Of a DNA stretch of 64,000 nt, positions 25,016 through 35,521 are shown piece after piece (position 1 is the stretch's first letter; the number at the start of each line of letters is the position of its first letter). The DNA is from Tethya wilhelma (lineage: Eukaryota > Porifera > Demospongiae > Tethyida > Tethyidae): assembly GCA_964030475.1 (NCBI GenBank), contig CAXIPT010000001.1, forward strand, positions 724,229 through 788,228, read 5' to 3'. Position numbers and translations under genes: made by a program. The notes under the pieces are model-generated. The model made no database searches and had not been told where the DNA came from. It worked only from the letters and a program-made list of their open reading frames with translations.

Positions 25016-25786
25016 CACCCCTCCCCATCCATTGAGTTAGTGTTCAGCCTTGTTCCCCTGTGTGTTCTTAGTTTGATGTTGATGATCTTTACCAACGGTA
25101 TTTTCTGGTTTTGACATGTCAGTGTTTTGCTTTCTTTCTTGATGATCCACTCCTATAGCTACATCATGCATGTATGCAGGGTGCGCAAGCATGCTAGCTG
25201 GATTGTGGAGTGCTATATAAGATGCTGGATTGTGAGCGTGTAAGGGGCTGGCTACACCAGACTAGTACTAAGCAATGTTTGTCCATACATATATACATAA
25301 GGCTTATTATATATGCATCAACTCTGGCTCGTTCTTGGGCAAGACGAGTGGTCTCGCTTCATGTGATCACGTGTGTCATGCTGAGCTGGCATTTTTAGTG
25401 CACATGATCTATTTAATACTTTTGCCCATATGGTCATGAGCATAGTATGCAATAATCAACAAAGTGCCAGCTCAGCACGATACAATTTGCACATGACACT
25501 AGGAGCTTAAGTACTAAAATGACCACGTGCGAATAAAAATGCCACTGAGGTCAGGATGACACATGGCTGCCATACTTCCTCTGGATCCCCATGCAATACA
25601 TTGTGGTCTGTCATGAAGAATTTGGACCCCCTAATTTTGGTCTCCCAGGTCCAAATACTTTGTTGTGGTTGGACCCCCAGTCCAAAAACTTTATACCCCC
25701 AGTCCAAATATTTTAGCAAGTCCTTGAAGCTAATGTTCCTAGTTGTAGTGTTTGTCTTCTCAGGAGTTGGCATTATAGACATAATT

Positions 25787-25978
25787 CCGTATAGCTAGAA
25801 ATTTTTGAAGAATAAAATTTTTCGTGGAAAGGCAATCGCCGAACTTTTCGTGATTTTATTTTCGAGGATCGAGCAGCCCCACCATTATATTGCAATATAA
25901 TCCGAAAATTTCGTGGGTAAATTTTTTGCGGATCACCAACGATCTACAAAAACAGCGAAATTTTCTAGCTATACAGTA
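25787..25978. mobile_element. MITE with CCGTATAGCTAGAAATTT ends
   Basis: The left end CCGTATAGCTAGAAATTTTT is mirrored on the right by AATTTTCTAGCTATACAGTA. It is noncoding, about 190 bp, and related by its ends to the other TACCGTA-type elements in this window. Confidence 0.75.
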
Positions 25979-26439
25979 AAGGGAAGAGAATAAATTTATT
26001 ACTCAGTGAGCTCCATGAGAAGAAAAGAGTCTCAACATTCAATGGCTGCGTGTGCATCATTATAGAAACTTATTATTGTGTGTTTTTTAAATAAAATCCT
26101 GTGAATAAATGAAACCAGTAAAACGATTATCTCACATTGTGATCATCAGTAATATATTATTCTGGTTCATCTTGCTACCACGTCCTCCCTATCACATGAC
26201 TTTCAGTCATATAGTCATGCCGGTTCACAGTATTATATATGTCATCTTTCGCAGACTGAATGACAGTCTATTTCTTATCTTAGGTTGTATCCTACCTCCT
26301 CAGATGAGCCTGATGACCCATTTTCTTCATATTCGGGTGACCCGGTCTATTTCCTATGCATTATACTGAAGTATTTGTTCCAGGGGGTCCAAATACTACA
26401 GGGTTTCCTTCACTACTTGACATGTCACATGACCAGAAT

Positions 26440-26645
26440 GTAATTAATAGCCTTGCCTGCTTATATAGAGCAAAGGCACTCCACTCTCGTACCTCCTCTG
26501 ATGGTGATATTATTTACCCAACCCATCGTCTTCTTTGGTACAGATCACTGGTAACAGAAGTGGTAAACCCAGGAGTGTTAATGTGGACTCAGCTCTCTCT
26601 CTCCTCTCCTGGCAACTCAACAACGGAGCAACCCCTGTAAACTTC
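26440..26645 (+). pseudogene. Fragment of the basic-protein gene, intron 6 and exon 7
   Basis: The sequence from GCAAAGGCACTCCACTC to CAGATCACTGGTAACAGAAG and GGAGTGTTAATGTGGACTC matches the end of intron 6 and the start of exon 7 of the intact gene (32210-32400). Similarity stops at a CAACAACGGAGC junction. With the fragment at 24925 it looks like a second broken copy, interrupted by the MITE at 25787. Confidence 0.8.
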
Positions 26646-26987
26646 TGCTGGGAAAATTCTCTTTGAATGACTGCTTCATGATTGTCGCCTGTTCCACCTG
26701 TATGGTTTCCCTGACCATTGAGCAATGAGCTTCAATATCTGAAATGCATGCAGTGATCATGAACACAGTACTATACAGTGAGTCAGTATTGTGGCAGAGC
26801 ATTTCCGAGTCAGTGACTCTGAATCAGAGAGATGAGTGATTAGAACAACACATGGCCAGCCAGTACGGTCAGTGTATGTGTGCAGTATATATGCATAGCT
26901 TAAGATCGATTGTTTGGTTGAGTGTTGTATTAAGTGCATTCTTACCATAAAAACACTTCACACACTTAAACTACATTATTAATCTGT

Positions 26988-27094
26988 ACAAGTAGTAAAA
27001 ATTTCAAAAAATAAGCAGTGTAGGAATGGGCAGTGCGGTAAAAAGTATTGGAACAAGGATGGTCTCAATTTCGGCACATGACTACTTCATTTTC
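26988..27094 (+). repeat. Dispersed ~105-bp repeat, copy 4
   Basis: Same element as at 6741, 13763 and 19092. It ends eight bases before the N at 27102. Confidence 0.85.
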
Positions 27095-27107
27095 ATTTTT
27101 GNTTTAA

Positions 27108-28375
27108 CTGTAGGTTATGTTTTTGACGATCATTGCCTGTTCAGCTTTACAGCGCATGCGCGTAGGTACACGTGTTCATCGTGATTTTGCACTTCAGAGA
27201 TCAGAGAAGTTTGATCAGTGAGTCACCCAGTGACTGAAAAAGCTGCTGCTAGAGCTGAAAAGAAAGTAAACTTAAATGCTTGCCGAGTTGGTGCCCTTTT
27301 TTTAGGTAAAAGACTCGAAACTGAGCCAATGACCAGAGACTGTAGAGAGACCCGTACAGCTGAGTAGAGAAAAGAGGCAAAAAAGAACAGGTATATAGTA
27401 CTGCTGGCTCAGCCTATACTAGCACATTTACCTGTCTGTCAGTTCTTGAACAATTAGCAATTGGATCGTGCTGCTCAGTGACAGTGAGTCATGCTGTATA
27501 TATACGTTTTCAAGTTTCAGTTCATTTGTTCAAGGTTTTGATTATTCAGCTTTTGTATTTTTATGTGTTGTATAGTAGGTAGCATCAATAACTATTGATG
27601 TAATTTACATTATCTTAATCTTTAAATTTGCCACATAGCAATGATTATGGCTCGCCCCTTTGATGTTTAGACATCGTCACTAGTAATAATAATTGGGGCG
27701 AGCCGGAGCGAGCCCCACACTAGTGTAGTCAACGGCAAAATTTTCTATATATATTATATATTTGTCTGGCGTACGTCCTTTCCACCGTTTAAATGTAGGT
27801 TATGTTTATGACGATCATTGCCTGTGCATATATCTCAATCTAAGGATTTACAGCGCATGCGCGTAAGTCCACGTGTTTATCGTGAACTTGCACTTCAAAT
27901 CGGAGAGAACTCGATCAGTGGTGACTAAAAAGAAAGCTACTGCTTGAACTGAAAAGAGAATAAACTTAAAAGCTCGCCAAGTTGGTGCCCTTAGGGTTAA
28001 AGATTCGGAACTGAGCCATGCAATGACCGGAGAGACCACAATTAGAGGGGCTGAAAACTACCAAAAGGGAGGATAGCTGAGTAGAGAAAAGGAAAAAAAC
28101 CAACAGGTTACTGGTAGTACAGCTGGCTCCTATACTAGCACATATACACCTGTCTGTCAGTTCTTGAACAACTAGCAATTGGATCATGCTGCTCAATCAT
28201 GCTGTATACATTTTCAAGTACACTTTAGTTACATCCTGGTTAATATTCAGCTTTCATTTTTATGTGTCGTATAGTTGAAGTAACATCAATTATTGATGAA
28301 CTTTAATCATTTACTACATAGCAATGATAACGGCTCGCCCCTTTGATGTTCAACATCGTCACTAGTTTAGAATAA
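27108..28375. repeat. Imperfect direct duplication, two ~580-bp units
   Basis: Unit A (27108-27705) and unit B (27792-28375) share, in the same order, TAGGTTATGTTT, CAGCGCATGCGCGTA, ACTGAGCCA, TGTCTGTCAGTTCTTGAACA, GCTCGCCCCTTTGATGTT and CATCGTCACTAGT. No coding frame is conserved between them. The CGCCCCTTTGATGTT words form a partial inverse with GGGGCGAGCC nearby, hinting at a mobile element. Confidence 0.8.
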
Positions 28376-28424
28376 TAATTATGAATTCGGTCCATTATGC
28401 TACATCCTACATAAAACATAAGAT

Positions 28425-28639
28425 ATACGACATACGACATACAACATACAACATACGACATACGACATACGACATACGACATACGACATACAACATACGA
28501 CATACGACATACGACATACAACATATGACATACGACATACAACATACGACATACGATATAGGCATAGACATACGACATACGACATACGACATACGACATA
28601 TGACATACAACATACGACATACGACATACAACATATGAC
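28425..28639. repeat. 7-bp tandem array (ACATACG)n
   Basis: About 30 units of ACATACG or ACATACA, interrupted once near 28559 by ATATAGGCATAG. Because 7 is not a multiple of 3 the array translates differently in each frame and produces long but meaningless frames on both strands. Confidence 0.95.
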
Positions 28640-28641
28640 AA

Positions 28642-29099
28642 TAGGCCTTGCTGAATTATGCTCAAGACTCTGTCTGTTTTTCCTTCTTTTATATAATTAT
28701 GCTCAAAGAATGGCCCAATTATACTCCAAAATCTTCCTATTATATGCTTCTCAAGTTGTCTATTACGCTTACCAAGTAATATATATGTCACAGAAATTAT
28801 CGATTTTTGATAAACATGCAGAAGCACAAATTGAAAGACCATTATCATAGTTATGTGTTTCTGTAGTTATACTAGTTAATACACACGTACTTTGTGAGTT
28901 AACCTGCTTCATCAAAAGAATTAACACTATATATATTCATGGCAGGGTACATTCGCTCCAGTTAGGTGCTGTTAATCCAACAAATTAAACTACCATCCTA
29001 TTATGCTGGGTTTGTCACACAATTTAGCCTATTATGCTAGCATGCTCAAGAGTACCTATTATGCTCAAAATTATACTGGCATAATCTATCAAGGCCTAG
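28642..29099. mobile_element. MITE rich in ATTATGCTC words
   Basis: The left end TAGGCCTTGCTGAATTATGC is matched on the right by GCATAATCTATCAAGGCCTA in inverse. The interior repeats TATTATGCTC. The first 65 bp recur at 52838-52902 near the transposase gene. Confidence 0.7.
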
Positions 29100-29433
29100 T
29101 CATGCACCATGTATACGATTTATGATGTATCAATATCCAGGATCCAAATATACCATACCATGCAACTAGCTGTCAATGATTGGATTCACATCTAATGATC
29201 ATTATATTATATTTTGCTTCATTAATTCTTTATACATTACTAAACAAAACTCAACTAAAACACAATCACAATACCTTAATAATTGACGTGACCCTGACAA
29301 GGCGGTCACAGCACAGCCAAACATTACAGTAACAGCATTATAGCTGAGTTACAAAAATAATTAATGAATCATGTATCAATAAAAACCAAAGAGATATTAT
29401 CATAATCAAAGAAACCACATGCAGCAGGGCTGA

Positions 29434-29531
29434 TTAACTGTTCAAACATTTGAGAGCATTTTGAAGCTGGCTAATCAACTCTGTCTCTTTTAAATCCTCC
29501 AACAGTTCAAAGACTCCCTCCCAGGATAGAG
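29434..29531 (-). pseudogene. Last part of a Death-domain exon, cut at an N
   Basis: Reading on the minus strand from the N at 29532, the frame gives LSWEGVFELLEDLKET, continues to ALKCLNS and stops at TAA. This matches the end of the ROCO-Death protein at 60396 (LSWEGVFELLDDLKET, ALKCLQS). The rest of the exon is lost at the join, so it is the end of a paralog or allele whose body lies elsewhere in the assembly. Confidence 0.85.
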
Positions 29532-29703
29532 NAGTTTGAAGACTCAATTTTGTTTGGTTAAATTTTTATGATCATAAACATTTTGTATTGTGCCTATGGG
29601 ACATCCGGCCCATTCCTACTATACGTACTACCGTACGTATGATTATGCATGCCCAACTAATTTTTACAAACTATTACACAATGCCTAGATTTTAGCATAT
29701 TTA

Positions 29704-30665
29704 TTACTTGCATGCAGTACTTATGTTATTCTCCAGTGTTTCACCAGATCCAGCATTTAGGATGACATCAGCATTGAGCTCTGTGTCCAACTCAGGTTCA
29801 GTAGCACTGCTGGTAAAGCCACGGACCTCAATACATTGAGTCTCCATTCTGAACTTGCCATTGCTAGTTCTACGATTAGTCCACAATACAATCAGAAATG
29901 AATGAGCATCTATTACATCTTGATATCCTTCAGCCTCATCCTTACGAATATAGTGGTTGGGTCGCTCACTATACCAAATGTAATCGTATTTGTCAGCAAG
30001 TTGAGCCTCTTTCATCTCCAGCAGAACCTTTTGGCCATGTGAGCAGCTGAGGGACATGTTGTAGATGCATAAGTTGGAGTTGCTGTAGGAAGGTTTTGTT
30101 TTGTCGTAGCCTGGTGATTTTAGTTCTGCATAGGTTTGAGTGTTGGCTGCTAGAATTATGGTGAGTCCATCAGAACTTGAATCATAATCACGATACCTCA
30201 AGATACACCTGAGAAGCTCATCATAGTCATCGTCAACAGGACACTGACCAGCTGTCCTCCACTTGAAACATTGCATTTGGCTATGATGAAGGAAAATGAG
30301 CAAATCAAGTGACACATTGGCAGATTATGTACCCGCCACGGCGCATGGTATTCCAGTTTCATTAATACTATCATAGATAATTAACCTCAGGTTAATTATC
30401 TATAATATATTATACAAGTTGACCAATTCTATTGGGCTTACTTTTCTGGTACAGGTGGAAGACAGTCATTAAAGAGCCCAATATCTACACTGTTGTGTTC
30501 TCTGAAGTGGGGTTTTTTCTCTGCACAATCTTTCAAGACTACAGATCGCTCTGTGTTCAGGAAGCAGTTGCAATGTTTGTCATTGCCTGCAGCACAGCCA
30601 CTGTAGGTTGCAGATAAACAGCCCAATGCTAGAGCCACCAATATAGAGACAATCTTTGTTGCCAT
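29704..30665 (-). CDS. Secreted CUB-like protein, paralog
   Basis: The exons are 30442-30665 and 29704-30280 (801 nt, 266 aa). A signal peptide (IVSILVALALGCLSATYS) leads to a short Cys-rich segment (CNCF, DCLP). Exon 2 opens with CFKWRTAGQC and carries a CUB-like domain: LKSPGYD, LCIYNMSLSC, YDYIWYS, FLIVLWT, GKFRMETQC. The layout, the intron phase and the 577-nt second exon are the same as in the gene at 3494-4368, so the two are duplicates. It is head-to-head with the basic-protein gene, 173 bp between start codons, and the two may share a promoter. Confidence 0.8.
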
Positions 30666-30779
30666 TGGAATTTGGAATTTGGTAATTTGATGTTAGCCCG
30701 GTCCAGACTCCACACAGGATCTATAGGAAGTTTGCCTTTCAGATGCACATGCACAACGTCCACCCACACGTGATGTGTA

Positions 30780-30789
30780 GGGGATTCCC
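30780..30789. promoter_or_regulatory. kappaB-like site GGGGATTCCC
   Basis: It fits GGGRNNYYCC and lies between the divergent start codons at 30665 (-) and 30839 (+). The decayed copy of the region keeps a fully palindromic version at 10882-10892. Confidence 0.5.
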
Positions 30790-30838
30790 AACTATTCTAA
30801 TTGAAGCCCTCGAAAGCCACGTGGATGATGCTGAAAAG

Positions 30839-31034
30839 ATGAGCGTTCTTTCCTTGGATACAGACGACGAAGAGGTAAAAGATAGATAGATTGTTACATG
30901 AATATAAATCTTTGGGTGATGACTGATCCACTTTCTCGCACAGAATCTCCTTGATCTGTCCCAGTGTAGCGAGTTTGATGAGTGAGTTCAGTGTACACGT
31001 GATATATAAATCAGTTGACGTGTAATTTGGCATT

Positions 31035-31072
<38 letters not shown>

Positions 31073-32752
31073 ACTCTCTCACTCTCTCTCTAGCAATGAA
31101 AGTGTGAGTACCTCTTCTTTCTTTGATCTTCTTGACAATGATGATCCGCTCCTAGATGAAAATGAAGAACAGCAGGTGGACCATCAGAAACCAGCCATCT
31201 CTGTCAAACCTATTGCTATCAGTTCTACATTACAGGTACAGTAGAATGCACAAGTATAAGATCTGCTAACTGTTTATGTATTTAAGTACATACTTGATAG
31301 GTATCCAAATTTGTACCACGACTGCCCATTGCTGCACCAAAGAGGCCTATTCCTGGTCCAAAGCTACCAATTGTGGCTCCAAAAGAGTCATTAACTGTAC
31401 CAAAAGTGTCCCCTAAGCCTCAAAGACAGCCCATGGTGTTCCAGCGGACTCCAATCACTGCTCCAAAGAAAGACATCTCTCCACCAAGATCACCCATCAC
31501 TGCACCCACCAGTGTTACCATGGAAACAAGAAACAATACTGCACTCTCAGACTCGGCAGACGTCTCACCCTCATCAGGTGGTCATAGTGACAAGTCTACC
31601 ATCATCAAGCTGAGCTCCTCCACATGTAAGTTGACAGTACCCTGGGCTTAGCCTCGTACCCAGGCCACTCCCAGTTTATCCTTACACGCTTGATTTTTAG
31701 CGTGTAACACTAATAAGCTGGAAGTGGCCTGGGTACGAGGCTACCCGAGGCTTATCAACTGCTGTGAATCATGTGGTGAATGTAAAACTTTAACTCATTG
31801 ATGATATTTTTGTTTGCAAATTTATGGCAACAGATGTTATTACTGAATGTTCTGTGACATAATTATTATCTCTGTGTTTTTGTTCTTGTTGTAGCATTTC
31901 ACTATGTTCCTGAGGAGCTACCATTTGTTGAGCTGCCACTTCGAGCCAAGAAGATTAAGAAGCAGATCAGTCCAAGAAAGAGAGCCTTCACCATCTCCAG
32001 TGATGGTATGTCATGTGTGTGCAGGATATACTGTTTGTGATACAAAATTCTCTTGGTATGCAGAAGGACCAACTCTACTGCTGGAAACAAAACGTATAAA
32101 GACAAGCAATGACCCTGATCTTAGAGACATTGTAAGTGTTTCACCACCTGCATTGTTCTTTGTTTGATGATCTTTACCATGTATGTAGTACTATGTAAAT
32201 GAGGTACAACAATGGAGCTCAGCAAAAGCTCTCCACTGTTGTACCTCCTCTCTGTGATGGTGATGTATCTCATCTCAGTACCTGATACATCATCTTCTTG
32301 GCTTACAGATCACTAGTAACAGAAGTGGTAAACCCAGGAGTGTTAGTGTGGACTCAGCTCTCTCTCCTCTCCTGCCAACCCCACAACTCCAGACAACCGC
32401 TGCTAAGAAAATCGTCTACTCAGCAACTCCAGAACCCAAGAGAGCTACTCCAACTGCTAAGAAGATCATCATCGACACAAGTGGTACTCCATCAGTGAAA
32501 TCAAGACTGCAGCTCACGACTAACGTTAAAGATAGGCTTGAACTGACCACAAACTCACAGGGAAAGCCATCGTCACTCCAAAGCAGACTGACTCAACCAG
32601 CTGCCAAGAAAGATGTGTTGTCACACGTGACCAGGAGGAGTATATTTGCCAGCCCTCCCAACATTGCCTGCTACACAAGCTCAAGTTTGGGTGGTTTCTC
32701 CCTCAAGCATCTTGGAGAGCAGAAGGCTGCTTTCTCTCTCAATCATTTGTAA
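30839..32752 (+). CDS. Ser/Thr- and Pro-rich basic protein, seven exons
   Basis: The exons are 30839-30874, 30944-30981, 31094-31235, 31301-31625, 31895-32005, 32064-32131 and 32309-32752. All phases agree and the protein is 387 aa. The N-terminal quarter is acidic (SVLSLDTDDEE, LLDNDDPLLDENEE). The middle is Pro/Lys-rich with repeated API-type motifs (PIAAPKRPIPGPKLPIVAPK). The C-terminal third has Lys-containing TPTAKK and SVKSRL/LQSRL motifs and ends SLNHL. No catalytic domain is evident; such composition is common in nuclear or chromosome-associated proteins, but I cannot assign a family. An in-frame ATG at 30773 exists, but it overlaps the kappaB-like site and has a poor context, while the ATG at 30839 has A at -3. 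Broken copies lie at 10893, 24925 and 26440. Confidence 0.8.
31646..31738. mobile_element. Foldback element, GCCTCGTACCCAGGC ends
   Basis: GCCTCGTACCCAGGCCACT on the left is inverted on the right as AGTGGCCTGGGTACGAGGC, with TTACACGC/GCGTGTAA inside. It is in intron 4 of the basic-protein gene. Related hairpins occur at 43912 and 50862. Confidence 0.85.
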
Positions 32753-33038
32753 TGTTCAACAATCATTCATAGCTAAGCTGATCACTAGTTCTTATGTCAT
32801 CTCACTGCCATAAACCATGCATCAATCACTGACACTGATTTATAGAGTTGTACAATGTCGCACTCAATCACTGAGAAAGGATTAATAGTTCTAACAAGCT
32901 AGACCCTTCTTTGTCATGTTGTGTGTGCATGTCATACTTGAACAAGTTAGGAGCAAAATACATGATCATAATGTTCATTTCACACTATAGTGTTATATAT
33001 TTGAAGTGATATTTGAATGTGGCTGCTGCCAACACAAG

Positions 33039-34570
33039 CTAGTGAAACAAGAGGGGAGTCGACCGACAGTGGCCAACGTCTGTGGGGGTGTGGTGCTGCA
33101 GGGAACAATGAGCTGATGTGATTTGTCTTACATACAGCTGTGGTAGGGTGGTGCTGCTCAGCTGACCGGGGTCACGACCTCCGATGGCTCTAACGATTGC
33201 CAAGAGACAGAGTTGCTGAAGAGACTTGAGACCTGCATGCAGTGTATAACATGCAAACAACTAACCGCATATTGTGCATTACAATACATTATCATGATTC
33301 AATGAATAAACTCGATCGATCAGAGGAATAGAACAAATGCTCAAAATGTTGATCCATTGTAGTATGTACAAACTAATACTGTAGAAACTACAATGTGTGC
33401 TTAGTGCTGGTGCTAAGCATGCATATAAAATTGAACCTCACTTACCAAGTGAGAGTACAACCAGCTCAGCGATGTCCTCCCTGTCTCCTGATTCTCCAGA
33501 GACGTGGGCGTTGCCTCCAAACACCACCGCCTGGCACTCCACTGACACCTCAGGCTGAACGTAATAGGGCTGAGTGATGTGCCACGCCCTTGGCTTCAAA
33601 TGACCCACATCAACCTGTGGCAGCATATGTACAAATAAACAATCTTGATGATCTGACCCCGGATCCTCCTTCATGAAGATTTCCTTTGCTTAATTATTAC
33701 TTTTCGAAGGAAATATTTGCAAAGTAGGAGCTAGCCAGCCTAGCCTGGGTATTTGGTTAGTTTGTGGATCATCCATGACAGTGTTAACAATCCAAAGTTT
33801 GGTATATTTTGCAAATGATGAATATGGCTAAAAGTCAATAAATTCTAATTGTGTGCTATAATTATAGACCTTGTAATTCACAGTGCAAATATTTCCAGCT
33901 ATAAAATAGTGTTCACACTCGATCTAAATGTTGACTCACTTGAGTCCATTTTGCATCCAATGGTTCAAAGACCCAGGCCTCATTGGTGATGAGCTTCTCT
34001 GTCCTCTTACCCCAGAGGAGGAGGAGTCTTGGTTTGAGGGGAGGACCTCCGTCCCAGAGCCCCCCTCCCACGAGGCAGGGGTCAACCAGAGAGACGAGGG
34101 TTGAGAACGTACGAGGACAAGGAAGAGGAACACCTGCTCTTGGTTGGCACTTTGTGAACACCTGCACATGGCAGAAAGCAACAGAATGGGTCAATGTTTA
34201 GTACCAAGCACTCAGCCACACAGTCAGAATAGTCTGAATTGTTTAGAGTGTGCATAATACGTTTACAAACAGGAGCTCCTCCTATAACTATGTAAATAGG
34301 AGATCTTATTTACATGTATAGGAAATCCTAATGGCCTGTTTGTCCACAAAATACAATAGTCTGCATGGATCATACTATTACATACATGTATGGTACCTTG
34401 CTGTTGAGATCAAAGATGTAGGCATCGTTGGTGTAGCCGCTCTCTCTCCTTCCTCCAAAGTAAACTGCCCTCTGCTTGTCAAACTTTGTGAAGGTATGAC
34501 CTCCCATGGGAGGAGGTCTACCCTTGGGATCAGTGCCTGACAGAGGAGCTTCCCAAATGTCTGTTTGAAC

Positions 34571-34613
<43 letters not shown>

Positions 34614-35400
34614 TCCACATTGTCATGTAATTTATAGAGAACACAAGGGTAACTCTTACTTGTGTACACATCAAACTCGTAGTACTCATTGTTCCATCCA
34701 AATGCATACCGCTGACCATGTGCTTCGTACGTAATATACACTGCTCCCTCATCTTGGTCTGGGGTGATGGGTGGACCCACTCCTCCAAAATGACACAGCC
34801 TGCTACCGTGTAGAACCATGGCAGTGAGGTATCTAGGGGTCGGCTTCATCTGAGTGGCTGGAGTCAGCTTGGACCACTTCCAACTCTCAGTGTTCACTCT
34901 GTAGACCTCAGAGTCGAAGTTACTCTCATTCCAACCAGCAAAGAGATACATGGAAGAGCTTTCAGCGTGGTAGGTGAGGTTAGACCCATTGCCAACGCTA
35001 GGGATGTCCGAGATGCTCCCACTAGTTGATTGTCGACTCCAAGTTCTTGTAGGAATGTTGAACACGTCGAAAGGATGGTTGGGGTCGTTCTTGCGTGGCA
35101 GGGTCACTGGGACCATGACAGGGAGCACAGCCTGTTCATCTTCATCTTCAGAGTCAGAGCTATCGCTGCTCAGCTCCACCGGAAGCACCTCTGTAGTCTC
35201 ACCTGCAACAGTGCATAATCCATTGAAAACCACAAACAAGATCTTTACTGGTATGACAGAATCACCAAACTAAGGCATCACTTAGTCTTAGGTCTGTCAT
35301 GATCTGTGACACATGATCTACCTCCCCATATGTACAGGTTGTCTCCTACTATAGCACCACAGCCTGCATTCCTCTTTTCTATCGTCATTAATTCGTCCAT
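33039..35400 (-). CDS. Kelch-repeat protein with SOCS-box-like C-terminus
   Basis: Six exons: 35322-35400, 34660-35202, 34397-34560, 33940-34161, 33446-33614 and 33039-33232 (1371 nt, 456 aa). Kelch-type blades are visible as GDNLYIWGG, SSMYLFAGWNESNFDSEVY, SRLCHFGGVG, AVYFGGRRESGYTNDAYIFD, PRLLLLWG and AVVFGGNAH, each followed by an aromatic strand, so a beta-propeller is expected. An acidic Ser/Asp stretch follows blade 1. Exon 6 begins LKSLQQLCLLAIVRAIGG and goes on to TTLPQLY, which resembles a SOCS box, the module that docks Elongin BC and Cullin 5. If so the protein would be a substrate receptor of a ubiquitin ligase. Without splicing to exon 6 the frame would stop at GK-TGA inside the donor. 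Start codon MDELM is conserved in the second copy. It is head-to-head with the CARD-ZU5 gene, 121 bp between start codons. Confidence 0.75.
34571..34611. repeat. (GT)n microsatellite in kelch intron
   Basis: A pure GT tract in intron 2 of the kelch gene, absent from the second copy of the region. The difference supports two distinct haplotypes. Confidence 0.95.
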
Positions 35401-35469
35401 GATAAAATTAATTATCTCCAAATCATCAACTGGGCATGGGCGCGCTGCTCCATATACGCAATACAAATA

Positions 35470-35492
35470 GGGAATTTCCCGGGGGAATCCCC
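35470..35492. promoter_or_regulatory. Tandem kappaB-like palindromes
   Basis: GGGAATTTCCC (35470-35480) is directly followed by GGGGGAATCCCC (35481-35492). Both fit the Rel/NF-kappaB consensus. They lie 30 bp upstream of the CARD-ZU5 start and 70 bp upstream of the kelch start, between the two divergent genes. Confidence 0.6.
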
Positions 35493-35521
35493 ACACTGTA
35501 CTCTTCCTATACCTGGCAAAC

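Noticed and set aside
28425..28639. Possible CRISPR-like array
   Set aside because: The repeats are contiguous 7-bp units without spacers, in a eukaryotic genome.
28303..28848. Long open frames on both strands through the ACATACG array
   Set aside because: They are produced by a 7-bp repeat without stops and have no biological translation signal.
30773..30838. Upstream in-frame ATG for the basic-protein gene
   Set aside because: Its context is poor and it lies over the kappaB-like site. It is kept only as an alternative.
34370..35239. 289-codon minus-strand frame read through two kelch exons and a (GT)n intron
   Set aside because: The frame runs through an intron, giving a HTHT-repeat segment; donor and acceptor sites and the second copy show that this part is spliced out.
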